Shown in pieces: positions 20,589 through 30,937 of a stretch of 64,000 nt of DNA (positions are counted from its first letter, which is position 1; each line of letters begins with the position of its first letter). The translations under genes were made by a program, and so were the position numbers. Source of the stretch: Consotaella salsifontis (GTDB lineage: Bacteria > Pseudomonadota > Alphaproteobacteria > Rhizobiales > Rhizobiaceae); assembly GCF_900167365.1 (NCBI RefSeq), contig NZ_FUXL01000002.1, positions 1-64,000 on the forward strand. The letters are read 5' to 3'. The notes below the pieces were generated by a model that was not told the DNA's origin, did not search any database, and saw only the letters and a list, made by a program, of their open reading frames with translations.

Positions 20589-21476
20589 TCAGGCGCCCAC
20601 GAGCTTGCGCGTCGCGTCGGCGAACCACGAGCCGGCGCCACCCTCGCGCGGCTCCAGCCCCTTCGACTGAAGCAGCTTGTAGCTGTCGGCGTACCACTGC
20701 GAGTCGGGGAAGTTCTGGCCAAGCACCGAAGCCGAGGCCTGAGCCTCCTGCGTCAGGCCCATGGCGTAATAAGCTTCCGTCAGACGGGCCAACGCCTCTT
20801 CCACCTGGCGCGTGCGCGGATAGACATCAACGACGCGCTTGAAGCGGTTGATGGCGGCCAAATATTCGCGCCGCTCCAGATAGTACCGGCCGATCTGCAT
20901 TTCCTTGCCGGCGAGCTGGTCGTTGGCGTAGCGGATCTTCGCCTTCGCATCCTCGACATATTCCGAGTCGGGATAGCGATCGACCACCTCCTGCATGGCC
21001 GCCACGGCGCGGGCCGCCGACTTCTGGTCGCGCGTCACGTCGGGGATCTGGCGGAAATAGGAAAGGCCGATGATGTACTGCGCGTAGGCCGCGTCATCGG
21101 ATGCCGGGTAAAGCGACAGATAGCGCCGCGACGCCGTCACCGCCTCCTCGTAATCGCCGGAGCGATAGGACGTGAAGGCCTTCATCACCAGCGCCTTGCG
21201 CGCCCACTCTGTATAGGGGTGCTGCCGGTCGATGGCGTCGAACTTCCGCGACGCTTCCTTCAGACGACCTGAATTGAGGTTTGCGAGGCCCTGATTGTAG
21301 AGAACGTCGGCCGGGTCCGTCTCGGCGGCCAGCGCCATGACGTCCATCTTGTCGTCCTTGGACGACATGCAGCCGGACAGCCCAACGGCAGCGCACACCA
21401 CCAGCATCCCGGTGGCAAGAGACCGCCTTGCCGGCCTCGAAGCCGCTCGACCGCACCGTGCGTTGACCATGCGCAT
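20589..21476 (-). CDS. bamD: Outer membrane assembly lipoprotein BamD
   Basis: The 295-residue protein has a basic n-region, a hydrophobic segment and the lipobox LSGC (Cys at residue 36), followed by five TPR-like helical repeats characteristic of BamD (formerly ComL). It is part of the BAM machine that inserts beta-barrel proteins in the outer membrane. Its position between lpxC and recN is conserved in this order of bacteria. The ATG at 21476 rather than a later Met is supported by the signal peptide. Confidence 0.95.
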   Translation of the reverse strand: MRMVNARCGRAASRPARRSLATGMLVVCAAVGLSGCMSSKDDKMDVMALAAETDPADVLYNQGLANLNSGRLKEASRKFDAIDRQHPYTEWARKALVMKAFTSYRSGDYEEAVTASRRYLSLYPASDDAAYAQYIIGLSYFRQIPDVTRDQKSAARAVAAMQEVVDRYPDSEYVEDAKAKIRYANDQLAGKEMQIGRYYLERREYLAAINRFKRVVDVYPRTRQVEEALARLTEAYYAMGLTQEAQASASVLGQNFPDSQWYADSYKLLQSKGLEPREGGAGSWFADATRKLVGA

Positions 21477-21722
21477 TCATTCCCCTCTTCGAAGACGCCG
21501 CCTTTCCTACGTCAGCCGGCGCGCCCCGACAACGGTTGAAGAACCGCCATCATGCCTTTTTTGTGGCTTTTACCCTGCCGGACGTGATTCCGAGGGCGCA
21601 CTTCTCGCGCCTCTTGCGACGGCATCGCACCACGAACGCAGGGAAAAGCCCATACGCCGATCACGACTTGCGAGGCCGGATCACGATGCGCGGGGAGCGC
21701 ATCCTCGCACCCCGCGACAAAG

Positions 21723-21742
21723 CCAAGCCGTCGACGGCTTGG
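21723..21742. repeat. Perfect 20-bp palindrome downstream of lpxC
   Basis: The sequence is self-complementary over 20 bases, centred on GTCGAC, and lies 4 bp past the lpxC stop. As RNA it would form a tight stem, but only a short CTTTG follows, so it is a weak terminator at best; a processing or attenuation signal is possible. Confidence 0.6.
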
Positions 21743-21746
21743 ACGC

Positions 21747-22685
21747 TTAAAGAGTGAAGGGGCCAAACACAGGCGCGGCGGCAGCGGCAGGCAGAGCGTG
21801 GCGAGCGCCACCAGCCCGGCGGGCCGGACGCTCGGTCAGCTCATACGCCGAACTGTCGGACAGAAGCGCCCTCAGGGCCAGCGCATTCATCTTGTGGCCG
21901 CCACGATAGGAGTGGTAGCAGCCGAGAACCCGCGCGCCGGCCAGCGCCTGATCACCCACCGCGTCCAGCGCCTTGTGGCGCACGAACTCGTCCGGGTAGC
22001 GCAGACCTTCCGGATTGATCACCGTCTGATCATGACCGATGACAACCGAGTTCTCCAGGCAGGAGCCGAGCGCCCGGCCGGCGGCCCAAAGCTGCTCGAC
22101 ATCGGCAAGGAAGCCGAAGGTGCGGGCCCGCGAGAGCTCCTTGCGGAAGGTCTTGGGCGACAGATCGAAGGCGAAGGCTTGGCGCCCGACAGCGCGCGAG
22201 GAAAAGTCGATCTCAACCTCGAAGCGGGTGCCGGCATAGGGTCGATATTCGGCAAATCCGCTGGCGGTCTCGACGCGCACCGGCTTCAGCACACGGATGT
22301 ACTGACGCTTGGCGGCCTGCGCGATAGTGCCCACGGCGGCGAGGCCCTCGACAAAAGCGGAGGCGCAGCCATCGACGATCGGCACCTCGTCGGAATCGAT
22401 CTCGATCACGACGTTGTCGACGTCCATCGCATAAAGCGCGGCCATGATGTGTTCGATGGTGGAAACGTGAACGCCCGAGGGAGCGGCAACGATCGTCGCC
22501 AGATCAACAGCCGGCGCGCTCCATGTGGAAACCGCGATCTCGTGACGAAACCCGGATGCGTCCACGCGGTGAAATACGATGCCCGTGTCTTCCGCTGCCG
22601 GCAGAAGAGCCATATGAACAGGCTGGCCGCCGTGGACGCCGACGCCTTCAAACTCGACTCGCGCGCCGATCGTCTGTTGCCACAT
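21747..22685 (-). CDS. lpxC: UDP-3-O-acyl-N-acetylglucosamine deacetylase
   Basis: The 312-residue zinc hydrolase carries out the committed step of lipid A synthesis. Zinc-binding regions are visible in VSTIEHIMAAL and HKALDAVGD, with the active-site region FRKELSRARTFGF. I start at the ATG at 22685 (MWQQTIGARVEFEG); a GTG two codons upstream at 22691 is equally close to the AAGAAGAG ribosome site. It follows ftsZ, with a terminator between them, so it probably has its own promoter in the 280-bp gap. The C-terminal 25 residues are Ala/Pro-rich. Confidence 0.95.
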   Translation of the reverse strand: MWQQTIGARVEFEGVGVHGGQPVHMALLPAAEDTGIVFHRVDASGFRHEIAVSTWSAPAVDLATIVAAPSGVHVSTIEHIMAALYAMDVDNVVIEIDSDEVPIVDGCASAFVEGLAAVGTIAQAAKRQYIRVLKPVRVETASGFAEYRPYAGTRFEVEIDFSSRAVGRQAFAFDLSPKTFRKELSRARTFGFLADVEQLWAAGRALGSCLENSVVIGHDQTVINPEGLRYPDEFVRHKALDAVGDQALAGARVLGCYHSYRGGHKMNALALRALLSDSSAYELTERPARRAGGARHALPAAAAAPVFGPFTL

Positions 22686-22910
22686 GAACACGTCTCTTCT
22701 TTGTCACACAGATGATCCGGGATTGGATCAGCCCTCGGAGAGTGTCTCCAGGGCCGGGGCTTCAACGCGCCGCCGGAACGTTCATGCGACCTCTAAAACC
22801 AAGCGAAACCTAATTCGCCTGGCTGCCCATACCAAATCACGCTTGGTTACCCCGTGTTACCGATAATGCCGCGTTGACCATCGGCAGCGCGAAGTTGAGC
22901 GCAGCAGATA

Positions 22911-22938
22911 TAAAACCGCCGGCCCAAAGGACCGGCGG
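22911..22938 (-). terminator. Intrinsic terminator after ftsZ
   Basis: Read on the minus strand, a 7-bp GC stem (22932-22938 with 22916-22922), 9-base loop and TTTTATAT follow the ftsZ stop by about 30 bp. It separates the ddl-ftsQAZ unit from lpxC. Confidence 0.85.
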
Positions 22939-22967
22939 CACACGTTGTAATTCAGCAACAGTCACAT

Positions 22968-24620
22968 TCAGTTTGCCTGACGGCGGAGGAAAGCCGGAAT
23001 TTCCAGCTGCTCGTCCTCGCTCATCGGCCGCGACTGGGACACAGGACGGGCAGCCGAATCGGCGGCGGCGCGGCGCGGGGCATAGGGATTATGCTGCGGC
23101 TCAGCCGGACGGCGCTCTTCGGCCGGACGGGGGGCGCGCGGCGCTTCCATATGCGGCGCGGCCTCCTCTCCACCGCCACGAGAAAGGCCTTTCGTCAGGC
23201 GGCTCAGGAGCCCCATCGGACCACGCTCGTCATGCGCCGCGTCAGCTCGGGTCTCGTGGCCATGGCGCTCCAGCTGAGCCTGAACGACCGGCGGGAAATC
23301 CTGAACCTGAGGCATACGCATCTGCGGGGCCTGCGGCGCCTGGGCGGCGGGACGCGAAGCGGGCATCACACGCTCAGGCTTGATCTCGGCCATTTCCGCT
23401 TCCAAGGCGGCGGTGAAATCGTCCTCGACCTCAGGCATGTCATGCGCCATCGGCTGCTCGTGGACGGGCTGACGCTCTACGCGAGCGGCGGGCGCGGGTT
23501 CGGCGGCGACCGCCGGCATGGGCTGAGGCTGAGCCTGGGGCGCCGGCTGAGGCGCGGCCGGGGCCTGACCGGCCGCCTGCGGAGCGCGCTGGGCGGCGGG
23601 TGTCGCCTTCACATGACCGCGGATCTCGACCGGGCGATCGAAGATCTCATTGGCAGCCTTGTCGATGCCGGTCGCCACGACGGAGACGCGGATGATGCCT
23701 TCGAGGTTCTCATCGAAAGTCGCGCCGAGGATGATGTTGGCATCCTGATCCACTTCTTCGCGAATGCGCGTGGCGGCTTCGTCCACCTCGAACAGCGTGA
23801 GATCACGGCCGCCGGTGATGGAGATCAGGAGACCCTGCGCGCCCTTCATCGACGTCTCATCGAGGAGCGGGTTGGCGATCGCGGCCTCGGCTGCGGCCAG
23901 CGCGCGGCCATCGCCGGACGCCTCGCCAGTGCCCATCATGGCCTTGCCCATCTCACGCATCACCGAACGCACGTCGGCGAAGTCGAGGTTGATGAGGCCC
24001 TCCTTGACCATGAGGTCGGTGATGCAGGCCACACCCGAATAGAGCACCTGGTCGGCCATGCCGAAGGCATCGGCGAAGGTCGTCTTGTCGTTGGCGATGC
24101 GGAAGAGATTCTGGTTCGGAATGACGATCAACGTGTCGACATTCTTCTGCAGCTCGTCGATGCCCTGATCAGCGATGCGCATGCGGCGCTGACCCTCGAA
24201 GTGGAAGGGCTTCGTGACGACGCCGACCGTCAGTATACCTTTTTCACGTGCCGCGCGGGCAACGACCGGAGCCGCGCCCGTGCCCGTGCCGCCGCCCATG
24301 CCGGCGGTGACGAAGCACATGTGCGATCCGAGAAGGTGATCGCAGATCTCGTCGATGGACTCCTCGGCGGCGGCCCGGCCAACCTCGGGCTGCGAACCGG
24401 CGCCGAGGCCCTCGGTCACGGCCACGCCCATCTGAATGATGCGCTCGGCCCGCGAGGAACGCAGCGCCTGCGCGTCCGTGTTGGCGATGACGAACTCAAC
24501 GCCTTCCAGGCCGGCGTTGATCATGTTGTTGACCGCGTTGCATCCTCCGCCACCGACACCGAAGACGGTGATGCGGGGCTTCAGCTCCGTGATGTCCGGC
24601 TTTGCGAAGTTGATGGGCAT
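22968..24620 (-). CDS. ftsZ: Cell division GTPase FtsZ
   Basis: The 550-residue tubulin homologue forms the Z ring. The GTP-binding signature GGGTGTG is at 109-115, and [14 protein letters not shown] and the T7-loop region follow the family. Residues 1-320 are the polymerising core; residues 320-535 are a very long Pro/Ala/Gln-rich linker, as in many Hyphomicrobiales, ending in the conserved FtsA/partner-binding peptide [10 protein letters not shown] at 538-547. It is last in the ddl-ftsQ-ftsA-ftsZ group, 123 bp after ftsA, a gap large enough for a private promoter. Confidence 0.98.
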   Translation of the reverse strand: MPINFAKPDITELKPRITVFGVGGGGCNAVNNMINAGLEGVEFVIANTDAQALRSSRAERIIQMGVAVTEGLGAGSQPEVGRAAAEESIDEICDHLLGSHMCFVTAGMGGGTGTGAAPVVARAAREKGILTVGVVTKPFHFEGQRRMRIADQGIDELQKNVDTLIVIPNQNLFRIANDKTTFADAFGMADQVLYSGVACITDLMVKEGLINLDFADVRSVMREMGKAMMGTGEASGDGRALAAAEAAIANPLLDETSMKGAQGLLISITGGRDLTLFEVDEAATRIREEVDQDANIILGATFDENLEGIIRVSVVATGIDKAANEIFDRPVEIRGHVKATPAAQRAPQAAGQAPAAPQPAPQAQPQPMPAVAAEPAPAARVERQPVHEQPMAHDMPEVEDDFTAALEAEMAEIKPERVMPASRPAAQAPQAPQMRMPQVQDFPPVVQAQLERHGHETRADAAHDERGPMGLLSRLTKGLSRGGGEEAAPHMEAPRAPRPAEERRPAEPQHNPYAPRRAAADSAARPVSQSRPMSEDEQLEIPAFLRRQAN

Positions 24621-24743
24621 TTCAGTGTTCCTCTTGCGATGGCCGCCTCGCCGCGCCGGCCGTGGTGCTTTTCATGGGTGCCGCGTGCGGCGTTTCGCTA
24701 CGGGTGGGGAAGGCTGACGAGCTCTGCCCCGAACTCTTGATTC

Positions 24744-26072
24744 TCAAAAACTATGACGCAGCCAGGTGCCGAAGCGCCCAAGCCGGCTTCTGTCGTCGAA
24801 GACCAGCCCCGCTGCCGCGGAATCCGCGAAGCGTTCGCTGGCCGCGACCTGCGGGTAGATCAGAAGGCCCACCGAGGTCGCGAAGGCGGGGCTCTTGTTC
24901 GCCGCGCTGAGGCCCGCCACGCCGAGCGGCCGGCCCAGCCGGACGTTGCGCTGCATGATCGCGCGGGCAGTGTCGGAAAGCCCCGCGAGCTGGCACGCAC
25001 CGCCGGTGAGAACGACGCGCTTTCCGATGACGTGGCCAAGGCCAGACGCGGCCAGGCGATCGCGGATCAGCTCGAACGTCTCCTCGACGCGCGGACGAAT
25101 GATACGGGAAATAAGAGAGCGCGCGACGTTGATCGGAACGTCCCGCCCCTCCTCTCCCAGAGGCGCGATTTGAATCATCTGCGTGTCATCCATCAGTTCG
25201 CTCAGAGCACAACCGTGCATGACCTTGACACGCTCAGCCTGCTCGGGGCTGATCGAAAGTCCCCGCGCCAGATCCATTGTGATGTGATTTCCGCCGAGCG
25301 CGATCGAATCGGCATAGACGAAGCGCCCCGCCTGAAAGATGGCGATCGTGGTCGAGCCGCTGCCCATGTCGATGCAGGCCGAGCCCATGGCCGCCTCGTC
25401 CTCCACAAGCGTGGACAGGCCGCTGGCATAAGGCGTGGCGACAAATGCCTCTACCGAGAGATTCGCACGGTTGACCGCCGCCTCGAGATTGCGCAGCGGG
25501 GTCTCTTCCGCTGTCAGCACATGGAGATGGGCGCTGAAGCGGCTTCCCACCATGCCTTCGGGATTCTCGATGCCGGCCTCGCCGTCGAGGCTCATGTCGA
25601 AGGGCAGCGAATGAACGATGAGGCGTCCATCCTCCAGCGGCACCTGGGCGGCGCGCCCCAATGCCCGCTTCACATCCGCGGAATCGATCGTCTCGCCGGC
25701 GGCGACGGTTTCTCCCGAACCCTTCAGGCTCTTCAGGCGCCCCGCCGTCAATGAGACGATGAGCGATTCGATGGTCAAGCCAGCCATGCGCTCGGCGGCG
25801 TCGACGCAGTGGCGGATCGACTGCTCGGCCGCCGCCAGATCCACGACGACGCCGGACTTGACGCCGCGCGAGCGTTGGTGGCCGACGCCGACCACCTCGA
25901 TTTCATGGGTCCGGCCCGGCAGGATCTCCGACTCCTGGCGCGGACGCAGCCGCGCAATGAGGCAGGTGATCTTGGAGCTGCCGACGTCGAGCACGGACAC
26001 GGTGCGGGACCGGCGCGTGAGACCGGCGAGCCGAGGCAGGGAAGACGAACGGCGACGGGAGAACGGGCTCAT
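24744..26072 (-). CDS. ftsA: Cell division protein FtsA
   Basis: The 442-residue actin-fold ATPase tethers FtsZ to the membrane and recruits late division proteins. The phosphate-binding motifs SVLDVGSSKITCLIA (about 25-38) and ACIDMGSGSTTIAIF (about 231-245), the 1C region, and the C-terminal amphipathic helix ending FGTWLRHSF are visible. The basic N-terminal extension (residues 1-22) is common in this group. It overlaps ftsQ by 4 bp and precedes ftsZ by 123 bp. Confidence 0.97.
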   Translation of the reverse strand: MSPFSRRRSSSLPRLAGLTRRSRTVSVLDVGSSKITCLIARLRPRQESEILPGRTHEIEVVGVGHQRSRGVKSGVVVDLAAAEQSIRHCVDAAERMAGLTIESLIVSLTAGRLKSLKGSGETVAAGETIDSADVKRALGRAAQVPLEDGRLIVHSLPFDMSLDGEAGIENPEGMVGSRFSAHLHVLTAEETPLRNLEAAVNRANLSVEAFVATPYASGLSTLVEDEAAMGSACIDMGSGSTTIAIFQAGRFVYADSIALGGNHITMDLARGLSISPEQAERVKVMHGCALSELMDDTQMIQIAPLGEEGRDVPINVARSLISRIIRPRVEETFELIRDRLAASGLGHVIGKRVVLTGGACQLAGLSDTARAIMQRNVRLGRPLGVAGLSAANKSPAFATSVGLLIYPQVAASERFADSAAAGLVFDDRSRLGRFGTWLRHSF

Positions 26073-26977
26073 ACCTTGTTCTCCTTCTGGCGCTGCTTGA
26101 TCAGCTTGTCGCGCTCCTTCAACCGGGCATTGCGGCGCACGACCGCATCGGGGGTCAGTTTGATGATCATCTGGTCCTCGACACGCATGTCGACCGAGAG
26201 AATGTCACGCTCCAGCAATCCCTCCTCTCGGTCCATGCGCATGACCTCGGCGGCGGCCTCGACCGGGTCCTTCTCCGGCAGGCGAATGGTGATGCCGTTG
26301 TCGAGCCGAAGGTCCCAGCGCCGATCACCGACGCGGATGAACGCCTTGGTACGGGCCTTGAGGCCGGGAAGTGCATCGAGCGTGTCGAGCAGCTCGGCGG
26401 CGGTCTTCTCCGCGCCACGACCAACGACCAGCGGGAGCGACGCAAAACGGCTGCCGGCATAAGGCACGATCTCGCGCCCTTCGCGATCGACGATGAACAG
26501 GTCGCGGTCGCGCTGCCAGAGAGCGAAAGGCTGGCGCTCGGTCAGCGTGATGTCCACCCGGTCGGGATAGACCTTCTTCACCGCCGCCGCCTCGATCCAC
26601 GGCATGGCTTCCAGCGCCTGGCGCGCCGCATCCGGATCGAGCGAAACGAGGCTTTGCGAACCCGTGCCCCAGAGGATCTGAAGCACGTCGATCTCGGTCG
26701 TCTCGCGATTGCCGGACACATTGATCGTATCGAGGGCAAAACCCATTGGCTGGGCGAGGCTGTCGACAACGGTCGTCGTGTGGCCGCCGATCACCATGCC
26801 GTAAAGCCCCGTGGCCCCCAGCATCACGGCAGCAATGGTCATGAAGCGCGGCGCCGGCCAGCCACTCAGTCCCTCCGAAAGGGAGGCGACGCGGCGTCCG
26901 AGCATGGACACACGGCGGACGATGCGGCCCGCGCGGCCATCGGCATCAAAATCGAGAGAAGGCATCACCGCTGACAT
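26069..26977 (-). CDS. ftsQ: Cell division protein FtsQ
   Basis: The 302-residue bitopic inner-membrane protein has a cytosolic leader, one membrane helix (about 45-65), a periplasmic POTRA domain ([20 protein letters not shown], about 79-98) and a beta domain with [17 protein letters not shown]. It links the Z ring with FtsL/FtsB and FtsWI. Its start overlaps the ddl end by 13 bp and its end overlaps ftsA by 4 bp, so ddl, ftsQ and ftsA are one translational unit. Confidence 0.96.
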   Translation of the reverse strand: MSAVMPSLDFDADGRAGRIVRRVSMLGRRVASLSEGLSGWPAPRFMTIAAVMLGATGLYGMVIGGHTTTVVDSLAQPMGFALDTINVSGNRETTEIDVLQILWGTGSQSLVSLDPDAARQALEAMPWIEAAAVKKVYPDRVDITLTERQPFALWQRDRDLFIVDREGREIVPYAGSRFASLPLVVGRGAEKTAAELLDTLDALPGLKARTKAFIRVGDRRWDLRLDNGITIRLPEKDPVEAAAEVMRMDREEGLLERDILSVDMRVEDQMIIKLTPDAVVRRNARLKERDKLIKQRQKENKV

Positions 26978-27888
26978 GACGCGTCTCCCACCATCCAGGA
27001 CAAAAGTTCACCGAAGGAACGCCCTTCGGCGCGGGCGATATCCGGCACAAGAGAGGTCGGTGTCATGCCCGGTTGGGTGTTGACCTCCAGCCAGACGATC
27101 TCGCCACCGGCGCCCTCGCGGTCGTCGTAGCGAAAATCCGAACGACTCACGCCCCGGCAGCCAAGCGCCTTGTGCGCCGCGAGCGACCAGGCGCGCACCT
27201 TGTCCGCGACCTCCGACGGAATGGCCGCGGGGATCACGTGCCGCGAGCCGCCGGCCACATATTTGGAATCGTAATCGTAGAAGGAGTGGCCCTCGGGGAT
27301 GATCTCACACACCGAGAGAGCCTCATCGCCGACGACAGCGCAGGTCAATTCCCGGCCAGGAACGAAGCGTTCCACCATGACGATGTCGCCATAGGGCCAG
27401 TCATCACGATAGAGCTCCTGCGGCGGCTCAAGCTGATCCTCCTTGACGATGAGAACGCCGAAGCTCGAGCCTTCCTTCACCGGCTTGGCGACGTAGGGCG
27501 GCGTCAGGGCGTGGGCCTTCGCGGCCTCGAGGCGGTGCATGACCCTCGCCTCAGCCACAGGAACGCCCGCCGCGCTCGCGACGATTTTCGCCCGCTGCTT
27601 GTCCATCGCGAGGGCGGACGCCAACACGCCCGAATGGGTGTAGGGAATCTGCAAGAATTCAAGAATGCCCTGGATGGTGCCGTCCTCACCGAATGGCCCA
27701 TGAAGGGCGTTGAAGGCGACATCGGGCTTCAGAGCCGCGAGCCGCTCGGCAATTGCGTGATCGACATCGACACGCGTCACCGCGAAGCCCTCGGCTTCCA
27801 GTGCAAGGGCGCACGCCTCCCCCGACGCAAGGCTGACCGCCCGCTCCGAGGAAAAACCGCCCATCAAGACTGCGACATGCGTGGCCAT
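26965..27888 (-). CDS. ddl: D-alanine--D-alanine ligase
   Basis: The 307-residue ATP-grasp enzyme makes the D-Ala-D-Ala dipeptide for MurF. The N-terminal [20 protein letters not shown] loop, the [11 protein letters not shown] substrate-binding motif (about 71-81) and the metal-binding [15 protein letters not shown] at about 273-287 are present. I chose the ATG at 27888, which gives the standard length; the upstream in-frame start at 27933 would add 15 non-conserved residues. A CtrA-type box lies about 60 bp upstream, and the expected neighbour murB is absent. Confidence 0.96.
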   Translation of the reverse strand: MATHVAVLMGGFSSERAVSLASGEACALALEAEGFAVTRVDVDHAIAERLAALKPDVAFNALHGPFGEDGTIQGILEFLQIPYTHSGVLASALAMDKQRAKIVASAAGVPVAEARVMHRLEAAKAHALTPPYVAKPVKEGSSFGVLIVKEDQLEPPQELYRDDWPYGDIVMVERFVPGRELTCAVVGDEALSVCEIIPEGHSFYDYDSKYVAGGSRHVIPAAIPSEVADKVRAWSLAAHKALGCRGVSRSDFRYDDREGAGGEIVWLEVNTQPGMTPTSLVPDIARAEGRSFGELLSWMVGDASCQR

Positions 27889-27946
27889 CGACCGTGGATC
27901 CCGACCTTCTTGGAGGGTGACACCACCATTCATTGCCTCCCGATGG

Positions 27947-27962
27947 TTAAACAGTCGTTAAC
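27947..27962. promoter_or_regulatory. CtrA-type binding box upstream of ddl-ftsQ-ftsA-ftsZ
   Basis: TTAA, seven bases, then TTAAC: an exact match to the alphaproteobacterial CtrA consensus, centred about 66 bp upstream of the ddl ATG. In Caulobacter CtrA directly controls ftsQA and ftsZ; control of this unit by CtrA is inferred from that and from a second box at mraZ. Confidence 0.65.
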
Positions 27963-28239
27963 CGCAGGAGGCCATCGCAAGAAGTTGTAAGGGCTGATCC
28001 CGGTGCGAAGCTGACTTCTTAAGTCTGGGAAACTACCTCGGCATCCCATTGAAAACGCATGGGCCCCTCGGCCAGGCGAGGAGGCGGCGCGCGGCCGCCC
28101 AATGCTCCGCCGCCTCTTCAGGCGGACCGCTGTCGGGATCTCAACGGTAGAGAATAGGGAGCATCGTCAAACGGCGACATGATGGCGCCGTTGCCGCGGC
28201 GATGGACGACGTTGCCAGATGCCACCGCTCGGGAATGTG

Positions 28240-28265
28240 CCACGGCCGGCGTTCACCGGCCATGG
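28240..28265 (-). terminator. Hairpin after murC, probable transcription end
   Basis: A 10-bp stem (28240-28249 with 28256-28265, one wobble pair) and 6-base loop lie about 14 bp past the murC stop. No T run follows, so it may be a 3' stabiliser or a weak terminator. Confidence 0.5.
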
Positions 28266-28278
28266 TGGTGATCGCGTC

Positions 28279-29715
28279 TCAGGCCTCGGCCGCAGCGGCG
28301 GCCGTGGCGAGCGCATCCAGCTCCTTCGGCAGGGCATAGGCCCAGGTCGTGATGGAGCCGGCGCCGAGGCACACCACCAGATCGCCGGATTCCGCCATGC
28401 GATGAACCAGGGGAGCAAGCTCCTGCGGTCCGTCGATGAGCTTGACGTCGCGATGGCCGCCGAGCTTCAGGCGCTCGGCCAGCATCTGGGAATCGACGCC
28501 GTCGATGGGGTCCTCTCCGGCCGCGTAGACGGGGGCCAGAATCACCGCGTCGGCATCGTTGAAGCACGCCGCGAACTCGGCGAAAAGGCTCTGCAGGCGG
28601 GAGAAGCGATGGGGCTGGACGACCGCAATGACACGGCGCTTGGCGGACCGGCGGGCCGCGGCGAGGACCGCGCGAATTTCCACCGGGTGATGCCCATAAT
28701 CATCATAGACGTCGACGCCGCCCGAGCTGCCGGTGAAGGTGAAGCGGCGCTTGACGCCGCCAAACCCCGCGAGCCCCTTGCGAATGGCGTCGGCCGGGAT
28801 GCCGAGCCGATGCGCCACAGCGACCGCCGCCGTGGCGTTGGAGACGTTATGGATGCCGGGCATCGGCAGCGTCAGTCCGGTCACTTCCTCGGTCTCGCCG
28901 GTGACGCGGTCGCGAATGGTCACGTCGAAGGTCGAGCGCGGGCCGTCCGTCTCCACATTGCCGAAGCGCGCGTCGGCCTGGATGGTCTCGCCATAGGTGA
29001 TAATGCGCCGATCCTCGATCTCGGCGACGAGGCTTTGCACGACGGGATGGTCGAGGCACATCACGGCGAAGCCATAAAACGGCACGTTCTCGACGAAGGC
29101 CCGGAAAGCCTCCTTCACCTTGTCGAACGTGCCGTAGTGGTCGAGATGCTCCGGATCGATGTTGGTGACGACGGCGACATCCGCCGGCAGTTTCAGGAAG
29201 GTGCCGTCCGACTCGTCGGCCTCAACCACCATCCAATCGCCCTCGCCCATGCGCGCATTGGTGCCATAGGCGTTGATGATCCCGCCATTGACCACTGTCG
29301 GGTCGAGGCCACCGGCATCGAGAAGCGTGGCGACCAGCGAGGTCGTGGTGGTCTTGCCATGGGTGCCGCCGATGGCAATCGCCTGGCGGAAACGCATCAG
29401 CTCGGCCAGCATCTCGGCGCGGCGGACGATGGGCAGAAGCCGCTCACGCGCCTCTACCAGCTCCGGATTGGAGCGCTTGATGGCCGACGAGACGACGACG
29501 ACCTCGGCCTTGCCGAGGTTCTCCGCCGCATGGCCCACCGCCACGCTGACGCCGAGCCCGCGCAGGCGCTGGACGTTGACGTTCTCCGACTGGTCGGAGC
29601 CCTGGACGGTGTAGCCGAGCTTGACCAGCACCTCGGCGATGCCGCTCATGCCGATACCGCCGATGCCGATGAAATGAACCGGGCCGATACTGCGCGGTAT
29701 CTTCATCGTCTTCAT
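28279..29715 (-). CDS. murC: UDP-N-acetylmuramate--L-alanine ligase
   Basis: The 478-residue Mur ligase adds L-Ala to UDP-MurNAc. The dinucleotide-fold N-terminus [18 protein letters not shown], the ATP loop [16 protein letters not shown] (about 117-132) and the [10 protein letters not shown] motif (about 350-359) are diagnostic. The next gene in the usual order, murB, is missing; a hairpin and a 390-bp gap follow. It starts 28 bp after murG. Confidence 0.97.
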   Translation of the reverse strand: MKTMKIPRSIGPVHFIGIGGIGMSGIAEVLVKLGYTVQGSDQSENVNVQRLRGLGVSVAVGHAAENLGKAEVVVVSSAIKRSNPELVEARERLLPIVRRAEMLAELMRFRQAIAIGGTHGKTTTTSLVATLLDAGGLDPTVVNGGIINAYGTNARMGEGDWMVVEADESDGTFLKLPADVAVVTNIDPEHLDHYGTFDKVKEAFRAFVENVPFYGFAVMCLDHPVVQSLVAEIEDRRIITYGETIQADARFGNVETDGPRSTFDVTIRDRVTGETEEVTGLTLPMPGIHNVSNATAAVAVAHRLGIPADAIRKGLAGFGGVKRRFTFTGSSGGVDVYDDYGHHPVEIRAVLAAARRSAKRRVIAVVQPHRFSRLQSLFAEFAACFNDADAVILAPVYAAGEDPIDGVDSQMLAERLKLGGHRDVKLIDGPQELAPLVHRMAESGDLVVCLGAGSITTWAYALPKELDALATAAAAAEA

Positions 29716-29743
29716 GGCTGAACTTCCTTCAAATCCTACCGGA

Positions 29744-30853
29744 TTATTTTCCGGACGCGGGGATAGACTCTACGAGATCGGCAAGCAACCGCGCCGCATC
29801 GGGAATGCCGGTGGAGCGAGCAGCAGCCGCCATCGTGGAGGCGCGCGCCGCATCGGTCGCGATCTCCGTGATGAGCGCGGCGATCCGCTCGGGAGTGAGG
29901 GACGCCTGTGGCGCAACGATGGCGCCGCCGGCTTCCTCCAGGCGGGCGGCGTTGGCCGCCTGGTCATGATCGAGGGCGTAAGGATAGGGCACGAGGACGG
30001 CGGGGCGACCGACGACCGCGACTTCCGAAACCGTGGAGGCGCCGGAGCGCGAGATGACGAGATGGGCCGCGCCGATGCGCGCCGCCATATCGGAGAAGAA
30101 GGGCGCCACCTCGGCCTTGATCCCCGCCCCCTCATAGAAGGCGCGGACCCCGGCTTCATCCTCCGCGCGGGCCTGCTGGGAAACGACGAGGCGGGCCTTG
30201 AGCGCCTCCGGCAGAAAGCCGATCGCCTCCGGCATCGCCTCAGAGAAGAAGCGCGCGCCCTGGCTGCCGCCAAAGACGACGAGGTTGAACGGCTCGCCGT
30301 CCTTGCTCGGCACATAGGGCACCCCGGCGGCGGCGATCACGGCCGGGCGCACCGGATTGCCCGTCACCACCGTTTTGGAGGTCCAGGCGGGATCGGCCTG
30401 GTTCTGCGGGAACCCGGCGGCGATGCGGTCCGCCCGCCCGGCGAGGAAGCGGTTGGCCCGGCCCATCACCGCGTTCTGCTCATGCACGATGGTCGGAACG
30501 CCCGAACGCGCGGCGGCAAGCAGCGGCGGCACGGTCGGGTATCCGCCGAACCCTACGACGGCAGCCGGCTTCAGCTGCTTGATCAGCGCCTTGGCCTGCC
30601 GATAGCCGCTCCAGAGCCTGAGGGCGGACACCGCGACGGCCATGGGCGCCTTGGAGGCGAAAGTCGCCGAGCGAATGACGTGGATGGCGTCCGCCGGAAA
30701 GTTCGTGGAAAACCGGCCGACGCGGTCGTCCGTGACGAGATGCACGGAGGCTCCGCGCGCCTTCAGTTCGTGCGCGAGGGCCTCGGCGGGGAAAAGATGG
30801 CCGCCAGTGCCGCCGGCTGAAAGCAGGATCGGACCAAGTGTCAGGCTGGGCAT
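29744..30853 (-). CDS. murG: UDP-GlcNAc transferase MurG
   Basis: The 369-residue GT-B glycosyltransferase converts lipid I to lipid II at the inner face of the membrane. The glycine-rich acceptor loop [12 protein letters not shown] (12-23), the [15 protein letters not shown] segment and the UDP-binding [17 protein letters not shown] and [14 protein letters not shown] motifs are all clear. It follows ftsW by 84 bp. Confidence 0.97.
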   Translation of the reverse strand: MPSLTLGPILLSAGGTGGHLFPAEALAHELKARGASVHLVTDDRVGRFSTNFPADAIHVIRSATFASKAPMAVAVSALRLWSGYRQAKALIKQLKPAAVVGFGGYPTVPPLLAAARSGVPTIVHEQNAVMGRANRFLAGRADRIAAGFPQNQADPAWTSKTVVTGNPVRPAVIAAAGVPYVPSKDGEPFNLVVFGGSQGARFFSEAMPEAIGFLPEALKARLVVSQQARAEDEAGVRAFYEGAGIKAEVAPFFSDMAARIGAAHLVISRSGASTVSEVAVVGRPAVLVPYPYALDHDQAANAARLEEAGGAIVAPQASLTPERIAALITEIATDAARASTMAAAARSTGIPDAARLLADLVESIPASGK

Positions 30854-30937
30854 TCAAGGCTCCGGCGTCGGGGGTTCAGGATCGCCCCACCTTCGCGAGT
30901 GTTTCGATAAGCGCGAGAGTCGCTTAGAGGCTGACCT

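Larger units (their letters stand above)
27889..28278 (-). other. 390-bp gap between murC and ddl, where murB is expected
   Basis: No coding region on either strand fits. The stretch contains, in the direction of transcription, a stable hairpin after murC (28240-28265), about 270 bp with no recognised feature, and a TTAA-N7-TTAAC box (27947-27962) before ddl. In related genomes murB, sometimes with a small extra gene, occupies this place. I saw no murB fragment such as its FAD-binding motifs here. Confidence 0.75.

Noticed and set aside
22840-22866. GTTACC direct repeat upstream of lpxC
   Set aside because: Two copies of GTTAC spaced by six bases do not match a binding site I can name, and no conservation can be tested here.
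28219-29721. 500-codon open frame opposite murC
   Set aside because: Antisense shadow of murC with no recognisable domain.
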